From Clostridiales bacterium (GTDB lineage: Bacteria; Bacillota; Clostridia; Lachnospirales; Lachnospiraceae): DNA of 8,763 nt. The notes under the pieces were generated by a model. That model saw only the letters and a program-made list of their open reading frames with translations. It did not search any database and was not told the origin of the DNA. How positions within the stretch are numbered: position 1 is the first letter of the stretch; each line of letters begins with the position of its first letter. Positions 1-5,234 of this stretch are shown piece by piece. The stretch covers positions 1-8,763 of the forward strand of contig JAATEU010000551.1 in assembly GCA_015655565.1 (NCBI GenBank), given 5' to 3'. The position numbers and the translations under genes are program-made.

Positions 1-1559
1 TCAATTACAAGATTTTCCAGACGGAAAATAGTTTCTAAATTAGCTGCGTGGCTGTAATATTCTCCCAGACGGTGCATGCCGGTATCAATTTTAATATGAA
101 CCCTGATTTTTTTTCCATAGCCGTTTACTATTTGTGCATATTCTAAATCAACTACCGTTTGTATGAAATGGTATTTAACAAGGTATTTAAAATCCCGGGG
201 ATGAGTATAGCCAAAAATTAAAATTTCACCTTTAATGCCGTTTCTGCGGAGCTTTATTCCTTCCGGCAAGGTAGCTACCCCAAAAGAAGATACGCCGGTT
301 TTCATTAATTCTTTTGAAACCCGGATATCACCGTGACCGTATGCATTGGCTTTTACCACAGCCATAAGCGTGCAGTCCTTTGGCAGAACTGAACGTAATT
401 CCTTTACATTATGCCTGAGATGATTTAAATTTATTTCAATCCATGCTCTGCCTTTGGGATAGGGGATATCTTTCTTGCCTATCCGGAACAGATATCCTGC
501 AAAAACAGCAAAAGCCAGGGAGGTAATACATACTGCAAGGTAATGCAGGAGGCTGTTTTCGATTAAAACCTGCTGTAAGCCGGAGAATTTTGCAAAACCT
601 CTTACTAAAATAATATTAAAAGGATGTATGATATAAATTATCATGGAAATAGTTCTTAAGCTTTTCCTGCTTTTACCCTGCCACAGAAGCAGTAACTGAA
701 AAAGAAAATACATACAGGGTATAAGGAACAGATACATGCTGTCATGTCTTGGGAGTGCGTAATGATGCAGGACCAGGCCTTCTGTTAATAAGAGTATGGT
801 GGAAAGGAGGAAGCCGGTTATGCAGCTGTTCCATTGTAATTTACGGCCGGAACGTGCAAGGGCAGCTCCCATAATCAGAAATACAGGTGCATAAAAGATT
901 CCGTTTCTGCTATAATCAAAAAAGCTGAATAATATATCATAACCGGATTTTAATAATGGTATTTCTTTTATGAGTCCGTAATAACTGTCACCGAATAGGC
1001 CCAGGATATAAAAAACTCCGGTAAGTATGGCAAGTGATTTCATATTCAGCTTTCCTGAAAGAAGGTATATGATTCCTGCCCCTGTGATAACAGCAGGAAG
1101 ATACCACAGATGATAAAAAGTACCCTGAAACAGGATATCTTTAAACAGCTTTAAAATGATATTATCCCGGGTAAAATATCCGCTGTAAATATTGACTGGA
1201 AGATAAAGCAAAACAGCAATTCCATACAATTTACCGGTTTTTAGGAAGAATCGTTTTAGATCTCCCGTATCCGTATCCGCTGTTTTTAACATAAAACGCC
1301 TGTCCCCGGCGGACGGTATTGTTTCTTTAAGATACCCGGGTAACAAAAAGAAGCCTGTTACCATGAAAAAAAAGGGAACCGCTACGCGGGCAATAATCCG
1401 TGTAAAGACAAAATCAGCACCAGGGCTTAAGGAAGTTAAGGGTGAGGTATGTATTGCCACGATGAAAAAAGCCGCAATTATTCTAAAATAATCTAAGCCT
1501 GCATATTTTTTATTGATATAAGCCGTCTGTCCCGGGCAGGCGGTGTTATTCTTGTCCAT
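1..1559 (-). CDS. vanT: VanT-type membrane serine racemase (C-terminus cut off by window start)
   Basis: Predicted two-domain enzyme that takes up L-serine and racemises it to D-serine for the D-Ala-D-Ser pathway. The frame is open from ATG at 1559 to the window edge, 519 codons. Residues about 20-360 form a multi-helix acyltransferase-3-like membrane domain (start GLDYFRIIAAFFIVAIHTS, with an RVAVPFFFMVTGFFLLP segment). From about residue 370 an alanine-racemase-type PLP domain begins (RAWIEINLNHLRHNV). It contains the PLP-lysine motif AVVKANAYGHG, with Lys403 the predicted Schiff-base residue, and the later motif KIDTGMHRLGE. Known VanT proteins have about 700 residues, so roughly 180-190 are missing here, including the C-terminal domain that carries the second catalytic tyrosine. 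The start has only a weak ribosome binding site (GGA, 8 bases upstream). It is the last visible gene of the vanG-vanXY-vanT block. The assignment to VanT rather than a plain alanine racemase rests on the fused membrane domain and the neighbours. Confidence 0.93.
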   Translation of the reverse strand, partial: MDKNNTACPGQTAYINKKYAGLDYFRIIAAFFIVAIHTSPLTSLSPGADFVFTRIIARVAVPFFFMVTGFFLLPGYLKETIPSAGDRRFMLKTADTDTGDLKRFFLKTGKLYGIAVLLYLPVNIYSGYFTRDNIILKLFKDILFQGTFYHLWYLPAVITGAGIIYLLSGKLNMKSLAILTGVFYILGLFGDSYYGLIKEIPLLKSGYDILFSFFDYSRNGIFYAPVFLIMGAALARSGRKLQWNSCITGFLLSTILLLTEGLVLHHYALPRHDSMYLFLIPCMYFLFQLLLLWQGKSRKSLRTISMIIYIIHPFNIILVRGFAKFSGLQQVLIENSLLHYLAVCITSLAFAVFAGYLFRIGKKDIPYPKGRAWIEINLNHLRHNVKELRSVLPKDCTLMAVVKANAYGHGDIRVSKELMKTGVSSFGVATLPEGIKLRRNGIKGEILIFGYTHPRDFKYLVKYHFIQTVVDLEYAQIVNGYGKKIRVHIKIDTGMHRLGEYYSHAANLETIFRLENLVI

Positions 1560-1586
1560 TTTTCACATCCATTGCATACCGCAGGC

Positions 1587-1781
1587 TTACCTGGGGTACT
1601 GCCACAAATAAAAAGGGTTGAAAGAATCACTAAGTGGCATCCTTTCTCTAATATTTTCTTTCAACCTTACAGACATAATGCCGTCCTGCGGCATCTCAAA
1701 TAATAAGGGAAGAAGCTTGGAATGAGCACCCTCCTTGGTCATTCTGAGGTTCTTCTGGTGTGAAGATGTATTTTTCTTCAC
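1587..1781 (-). CDS. hypothetical 64-residue protein between vanXY and vanT (may instead be a structured RNA spacer)
   Basis: Not recognised. The frame starts at GTG (1781-1779), preceded by GAGG with a 6-base spacer. It begins 12 bases after the vanXY stop codon, so translational coupling is possible. The product would be soluble and basic at the N-terminus (MKKNTSSHQKNLRMTKEG), with a hydrophobic LLPLLFEMP patch and an aromatic C-terminus (FNPFYLWQYPR); no membrane helix or known motif is seen. The vanG cassettes I recall go directly from vanXY to vanT, so this is extra sequence. Against coding: the frame is packed with perfect inverted repeats (9, 6, 6 and 11 bp arms), its ribosome binding site and start codon lie inside one of them, and the last is followed by a U-tract. 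It may be a real small protein, a leader peptide, or a chance frame across a structured RNA. Confidence 0.35.
   Translation of the reverse strand: MKKNTSSHQKNLRMTKEGAHSKLLPLLFEMPQDGIMSVRLKENIRERMPLSDSFNPFYLWQYPR
1605..1666 (-). terminator. terminator-like hairpin with U-tract just upstream of vanT
   Basis: Perfect 11-bp arms GGTTGAAAGAA/TTCTTTCAACC (1616-1626 and 1656-1666) enclose a 29-base loop, which itself holds CACT/AGTG. On the minus strand the stem is followed directly by CTTTTTATTTG. The U-tract lies on the vanT side, as expected for an intrinsic terminator or attenuator acting on transcripts coming from vanG-vanXY. The stem is fairly AT-rich and the loop long, so efficiency is uncertain and partial read-through into vanT is plausible. 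Confidence 0.45.
1678..1694 (-). repeat. compact hairpin ATGCCG/CGGCAT
   Basis: Perfect 6-bp arms (1678-1683 and 1689-1694) with a 5-base loop, four of the six pairs being G-C. It is the most GC-rich and most stable-looking of the four hairpins between vanXY and vanT. Function unknown. Confidence 0.5.
1720..1744 (-). repeat. inverted repeat GAATGA/TCATTC with AAGGAGGG in the loop
   Basis: Perfect 6-bp arms at 1720-1725 and 1739-1744 flank a 13-base loop. On the minus strand the loop contains AAGGAGGG, a strong Shine-Dalgarno-like string with no ATG, GTG or TTG at a usual distance in a long frame. It is the second of four hairpins in a row in the vanXY-vanT spacer. Confidence 0.4.
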
Positions 1782-1792
1782 ACTTTACCTCA
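1745..1792 (-). promoter_or_regulatory. two-part hairpin covering the ribosome binding site and GTG start of the 64-codon frame
   Basis: Outer arms TGAGGT/ACCTCA (1745-1750 and 1787-1792) enclose perfect 9-bp inner arms GTGTGAAGA/TCTTCACAC (1758-1766 and 1775-1783) with an 8-base loop. On the transcribed minus strand the GAGG ribosome binding site lies in the outer arm and the GTG start codon in the inner arm, so folding would hide both. The repeat is seen directly; a regulatory role is inference. Confidence 0.5.
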
Positions 1793-1793
1793 T

Positions 1794-2555
1794 TCACTTC
1801 CTCAGGGTAATGATAAATCCATCCATATTATTTCCTGATATTTGATATGTAGTATCTGCAGGCAATACCACAGGATTTTGTGATAACTGGGATATATTAA
1901 CATAATAAATTTCGTAATTATTATCATAATTAAAAAATTTTAAATGCTTCCCGGCATATGGAAAGCTTTTAATAAACTTTATATATTCTTCCAAAGTCAG
2001 ATCCTTCATCTGCATAATTTCTGAGTGGGGAAAACCTACATATCGGAAATGCCAAGGTTCATGGGCTATTCCGGTTATGGATTCTTTTCCTTTCGGGTAC
2101 CGTTCTATGAAGCCGTAGTGGATTGCCGTTTTACGGAATTGCATGCATATTCCGGCATAAGGGAAATGAGGGCGGATAAAATCAATATCGTCGTTATTTT
2201 CAGCTAAATCAATTGCTAATCCGGTCTGATGTTCACTTCTGTCAGGGAGTGCCACATATTTTTTTGTAAAGACGGTTCCGTTTTCTTTTACCGAATCGGC
2301 ATATATTTGTTTCTGCTCCTTCCGTGTCCGGTAACCACTTACTGGAATAATGTTATTATATATATCTAAAGCGTTTGTGATTTGTGACAATTCCTTTGCA
2401 GCGATATAGTCTAATAGAATACCCGGATGTTTCGTGTTTACCGAAACGAGGGAAGCCGTATAATTGATATGCTGGTTCATAACAGGGTGCTCACTGTTTA
2501 CCAGAATAAGATTACCGCTATAAATATTTTTACAATCTAAAGTTAAAGTTCTCAT
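1794..2555 (-). CDS. vanXY: VanXY-type D,D-dipeptidase/D,D-carboxypeptidase
   Basis: Zinc peptidase of the VanX/VanY (M15) family, predicted to cleave D-Ala-D-Ala and remove terminal D-Ala from UDP-muramyl pentapeptide in the cytoplasm, clearing vancomycin-sensitive precursors. The 253-residue length fits known VanXY enzymes. The substrate-contact arginine is in SGYR (Arg76). Zinc ligands are predicted as His109 and Asp116 in SEHQTGLAIDLA and His169 in EPWHFRY, with Glu166 as the catalytic base. The His-Asp spacing of 7 and Glu-His spacing of 3 match VanX. There is no signal peptide or membrane anchor, as expected for the bifunctional cytoplasmic VanXY rather than the anchored VanY. The C-terminal 60 or so residues extend beyond the peptidase core. 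The ATG has GGGAG five bases upstream, and the gene follows vanG after 27 bases, so the two are almost certainly co-transcribed. Confidence 0.93.
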   Translation of the reverse strand: MRTLTLDCKNIYSGNLILVNSEHPVMNQHINYTASLVSVNTKHPGILLDYIAAKELSQITNALDIYNNIIPVSGYRTRKEQKQIYADSVKENGTVFTKKYVALPDRSEHQTGLAIDLAENNDDIDFIRPHFPYAGICMQFRKTAIHYGFIERYPKGKESITGIAHEPWHFRYVGFPHSEIMQMKDLTLEEYIKFIKSFPYAGKHLKFFNYDNNYEIYYVNISQLSQNPVVLPADTTYQISGNNMDGFIITLRK

Positions 2556-2582
2556 ATTGGCTCCCTTCCGGAATAAAGTTTC

Positions 2583-3626
2583 TTATATTGACAATTGTAT
2601 CAGCCTGTCCAAAATATCTTCAAAGGTCAAACCAATCCCTTTTAACATGTTGGGGTAACGGCTGTGGGAAGTGAAGCCCGGTATTGTATTTACTTCATTA
2701 AATACAATATCTCCGTCCGGGGTTAAAAACATATCCACTCTTGCAAATCCGCTGCATCCCAGTTCTTTATAAATAGTGAGGGCAGTTTCTTTAATACGTG
2801 CTGCCGTCTGCGGAGCAATCCTTGCCGGCATATGGATACTTGAAGTTTTCAGGGTATACTTTTCCGTATAGTCAAAAAAGCCCTGTGTTAAATGAATTTC
2901 ATCCACTTCACCAATTATAAGTTCATCCCTGCCTAAAATGGCACAGCCAACTTCAAATCCGTTTATATTTTCTTCAATTACAACTTTATTGTCATGTTTG
3001 AAAGCTGTATTTACGGCTTCCATTAAATTATCTTTTGTGTTTATCTTTGTAATGCCAATGGAAGAACCGGATTTGACCGGTTTTACAAAAACAGGGTAAT
3101 TCAGGCTATTTGTCAGCTGTAATAGCTGGGATTTTTTTATCCCTTTACGGACAACGACGGAGGCAGGCGTTTTTATCCCTGACAGAGAAACAATTTTTTT
3201 GGCAATATCCTTGTCCATACATAAGGCGGAACTAAGGGTATCACAGCCAACCAGGGGGATACCGGCTAATTCGATCAGGCCCTGAAGGGTGCCGTCTTCC
3301 CCGTTTTTTCCATGTAATATCGGAAAAGCCGCATCTATTTTCAGCGTTACGGCAGTGCCGTTCCGGAATTCAAGGATTCCGTTATCTGTCCTGCTTGGTG
3401 ACAGCAGGGCACGTGTACAGGTATCATCCGTGAACCAGGTGTTATCCAGCAGTTTTTCAGGATTTCCCTGATACCGTAACCACCTGCCTTCCCTTGTAAT
3501 TCCAAGCATTATAATGTCGTATTTACCTGGATTCAGATGTGTAATTACAGCATATGCCGATTGCAGTGATACGTTATATTCAGTGGAACACCCGCCAAAT
3601 AAAACCGCGATTTTTATCTTTTCCAT
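2583..3626 (-). CDS. vanG: VanG-type D-alanine--D-serine ligase
   Basis: ATP-grasp ligase that joins D-Ala to D-Ser, giving precursors with low vancomycin affinity; cytoplasmic. The 347 residues match the usual length of VanG and Ddl ligases. Visible blocks are the N-terminal LFGGCSTEYNVSLQSA (residues 9-24), HGKNGEDGTLQG (105-116), CDTLSSALCMDKD (128-140), the ATP-binding VKPVKSGSSIGI (181-192), the loop FDYTEKYTLKTS (251-262) and the metal-binding FNEVNTIPGFTSHSRYPNM (309-327). From memory these blocks, especially FDYTEKYTLK and the C-terminus, agree with enterococcal VanG more than with housekeeping Ddl or VanA/B D-Ala-D-Lac ligases. The start ATG has AAGGAG six bases upstream. It is the first gene of the visible cassette and is preceded by its own promoter. 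Serine preference is inferred from family resemblance and the linked vanT. Confidence 0.93.
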   Translation of the reverse strand: MEKIKIAVLFGGCSTEYNVSLQSAYAVITHLNPGKYDIIMLGITREGRWLRYQGNPEKLLDNTWFTDDTCTRALLSPSRTDNGILEFRNGTAVTLKIDAAFPILHGKNGEDGTLQGLIELAGIPLVGCDTLSSALCMDKDIAKKIVSLSGIKTPASVVVRKGIKKSQLLQLTNSLNYPVFVKPVKSGSSIGITKINTKDNLMEAVNTAFKHDNKVVIEENINGFEVGCAILGRDELIIGEVDEIHLTQGFFDYTEKYTLKTSSIHMPARIAPQTAARIKETALTIYKELGCSGFARVDMFLTPDGDIVFNEVNTIPGFTSHSRYPNMLKGIGLTFEDILDRLIQLSI

Positions 3627-3723
3627 TATAATCTCCTTTTTTGCGATTTATCTTATTGTATTCGATTGTTTTATTCGTTTTTTTATAAATTCAGCAATCT
3701 TATTATTTAGAAGTACAGTAATG

Positions 3724-3732
3724 ATTATACCA
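3724..3732 (-). promoter_or_regulatory. extended -10 promoter for vanG
   Basis: On the minus strand the string TGGTATAAT gives a perfect -10 box (TATAAT, 3729-3724) with the TGn extension. No good -35 is found at the usual distance (AAAAAC at 17 bases). Transcription would start near 3717, leaving a leader of about 90 bases. A weak -35 with a strong -10 is what an activator-dependent promoter often looks like, but dependence on VanR cannot be shown here. Confidence 0.55.
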
Positions 3733-3767
3733 TATAATTATTGATTGTTTTTTAAATTCACCTTATA

Positions 3768-3785
3768 AAGTATTAAGAAATACTT
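3768..3785. promoter_or_regulatory. inverted repeat AAGTATT/AATACTT upstream of the vanG promoter
   Basis: Perfect 7-bp arms separated by four bases (AAGA). The centre lies about 60 bases upstream of the predicted vanG transcription start, a common position for an activator site. It is AT-rich, in an AT-rich region, so chance is possible. Confidence 0.3.
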
Positions 3786-3929
3786 ATGAAACAATTATAT
3801 TTTTCTTGAATATAGGAAAAATTACAAATAAATGTAAATATACGGAATGCGAACTTTTTAAATTTTCAAATCAATTTTTATAGGATAAAAAATTTTTATA
3901 GATTAAAAATGGGATAAGGTACAATATAT

Positions 3930-4037
3930 ATGAGTTATTATTTTGCCCTGTTTTTCATTGTCTTATTTTTGATTTTCATTTTTCTATTTTTAACAAGAAA
4001 GAATTTACGTTGCAAATTGGTGCTTCATGACATATAA
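3930..4037 (+). CDS. possible 35-residue single-helix membrane peptide
   Basis: Unrecognised short frame, ATG to TAA. Residues 4-21 are almost wholly hydrophobic (YFALFFIVLFLIFIFLFL), followed by a basic tail (TRKNLRCK), as in a one-pass peptide with the tail inside. AAGG lies ten bases upstream of the ATG, which is too far to be convincing. Its 3' end overlaps the asparaginase promoter. Size and layout resemble small hydrophobic peptides such as type I toxins or membrane-protein partners, but T-rich DNA makes such frames by chance, so existence is uncertain. Confidence 0.25.
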   Translation: MSYYFALFFIVLFLIFIFLFLTRKNLRCKLVLHDI

Positions 4038-4038
4038 T
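4010..4038 (+). promoter_or_regulatory. sigma-A-type promoter for the asparaginase gene
   Basis: TTGCAA (4010-4015), a 17-base spacer, then TATAAT (4033-4038). Transcription would start near 4045, about 73 bases before the TTG start codon. Spacing is ideal and only one to two -35 positions deviate from consensus. Confidence 0.65.
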
Positions 4039-4117
4039 ATGAAAAGCCGGTTATATTTACCTGGTGTTTTTCAGGCAGTTGAATGTTTTATATCAATTAC
4101 ATACGGGAGGAAGCATT

Positions 4118-5149
4118 TTGAAAAGGGTATTGGTTCTTATGACAGGCGGAACAATTGTCAGTCTTCAGACAGCAGAGGGTTTAAAACCGGATGACGGGGA
4201 AATAATTAATATTTTATATGAAAAAATTTTAAACCTGTCAGGAGATTATGATGTGACAATTGAACCTATATTTAATAAGGATAGCAGTAATATCATACCA
4301 AGCGACTGGTATATTGTAGAAGATTCTATCCGGAAACATATTAACAGCTATGATGGAATTGTTATTCTTCACGGTACCGACACCATGTCGTATAGTGCGG
4401 CCATGCTATCCTATCTGTTTCTTGGTATTAATAAATCCATTGTATTAACGGGTTCGCAGATACCCGTTACCTTTGAAAACAGCGATGGGAACGATAATTT
4501 ACAGAATGCGGTTATTACGGCCGGGGATGAGAGACTTTCCGGTGTCTTTGTTGTATTTCACGATAAAATTATTAACGGAACCAGGGCGTATAAACGCAGT
4601 TCCATTAATTCAGATGCTTATATCAGCTGTAATTATCCTTATGTTGGAATTATCAAGGACAGAAAACTTTTTATTACGGAGGATTACAGAAGGATGAAAG
4701 CATTGGAACATGCGGAGGGAGGGATTCCAAAGCAAAAGTTAAAGGATTGCTTTATACCTAAGATATTCCTGCTTAAAATGATTCCGGGTATTGAAGCGGG
4801 GATTATTGATTTTATTCAAAATGAAAATTATCAGGGAGTAATCATTGAAGGTTATGGACTTGGCGGAATGCCGGTGGCTGACACGGAATTAATGAATAAA
4901 CTGGAAGAACTGATTAAGCGCGGGATACCGGTAATTATGGCAACACAATGTGTTTACGACGGGGTTAATCTGGATACTTATGAGGTGGGAATTAAGGCCA
5001 ATAAGATAGGAATGATTTCCGCTTATGACATGACAACAGAAGCGGTTTATACAAAACTGATCTGGATTTTAAGCTTTACTGATTCTTATAGTGATATTTT
5101 AAAAATATTGCAGACGAATTTCTGCGGAGAGTTAAATATAAAAAGTTAG
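4118..5149 (+). CDS. ansA: L-asparaginase, type I-like (cytoplasmic)
   Basis: Hydrolyses L-asparagine to aspartate and ammonia. The protein has 343 residues when started at TTG (4118), which has GGGAGG seven bases upstream; a longer frame from GTG at 4064 lacks a ribosome binding site and adds residues ahead of the conserved core. The first catalytic motif is MTGGTIVS (nucleophile Thr12), the second is HGTDTMSYSAAM (residues 85-96, with Thr87 and Asp88), and a third conserved block is TGSQIPVTFENSDGNDNLQNA in two parts (residues 111-120 and 121-131). Lys159 in AYKRSS is the likely catalytic lysine. The C-terminal domain contains the typical EGYGLGGMP (244-252) and ATQCVYDGV. There is no signal peptide, so it is the cytoplasmic form. 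It is transcribed away from vanG; a functional link with the van genes is not evident. The tail faces the convergent regulator gene 85 bases away. Confidence 0.88.
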   Translation: MKRVLVLMTGGTIVSLQTAEGLKPDDGEIINILYEKILNLSGDYDVTIEPIFNKDSSNIIPSDWYIVEDSIRKHINSYDGIVILHGTDTMSYSAAMLSYLFLGINKSIVLTGSQIPVTFENSDGNDNLQNAVITAGDERLSGVFVVFHDKIINGTRAYKRSSINSDAYISCNYPYVGIIKDRKLFITEDYRRMKALEHAEGGIPKQKLKDCFIPKIFLLKMIPGIEAGIIDFIQNENYQGVIIEGYGLGGMPVADTELMNKLEELIKRGIPVIMATQCVYDGVNLDTYEVGIKANKIGMISAYDMTTEAVYTKLIWILSFTDSYSDILKILQTNFCGELNIKS

Positions 5150-5234
5150 TCCTTGTTCTATGGAATTCTTTTTTTATTCAGAATATAATATAGCTGCATT
5201 CTTACCACGGCGAACGTATGAAGATTTTGCTTCC

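Larger units (their letters stand above)
3627..4117. other. AT-rich divergent intergenic region between vanG and the asparaginase gene
   Basis: This 491-base stretch contains no large gene. It holds the vanG promoter and upstream inverted repeat, an 18-base-period direct repeat (TTTTTATAG at 3875-3883 and 3893-3901), a possible 35-residue membrane peptide and the asparaginase promoter. No vanR, vanS, vanU or vanW is present. No riboswitch was recognised. Confidence 0.7.

Noticed and set aside
1700..1745. T-box riboswitch in the vanXY-vanT spacer
   Set aside because: AGGGTG resembles the beginning of the T-box sequence, but the ACCGCG half, the stem I features and a matching antiterminator are absent.
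2025..2207. 60-codon plus-strand frame within vanXY
   Set aside because: Lies wholly antisense to a well-supported gene, has no ribosome binding site and no recognisable protein content.
3289..3744. Plus-strand frames of 60 and 76 codons over the start of vanG
   Set aside because: Antisense shadows of vanG. The hydrophobic tail of the second comes from AT-rich upstream DNA; no ribosome binding site.
4064..4117. Upstream GTG start for the asparaginase gene at 4064
   Set aside because: No ribosome binding site before it; the TTG at 4118 has GGGAGG at a suitable distance and begins at the conserved core.
4473..4697. 74-codon plus-strand frame inside the asparaginase gene
   Set aside because: Alternative frame of a gene with clear catalytic motifs; no independent start signals.
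5150..5234. Terminators between the convergent asparaginase and regulator genes
   Set aside because: A seven-T run at 5169-5175 is preceded only by a 3-4 bp stem, and ACGG/GAAG...CTTC/CCGT at 5207-5243 is a broken stem with little U-tract. Neither is convincing.
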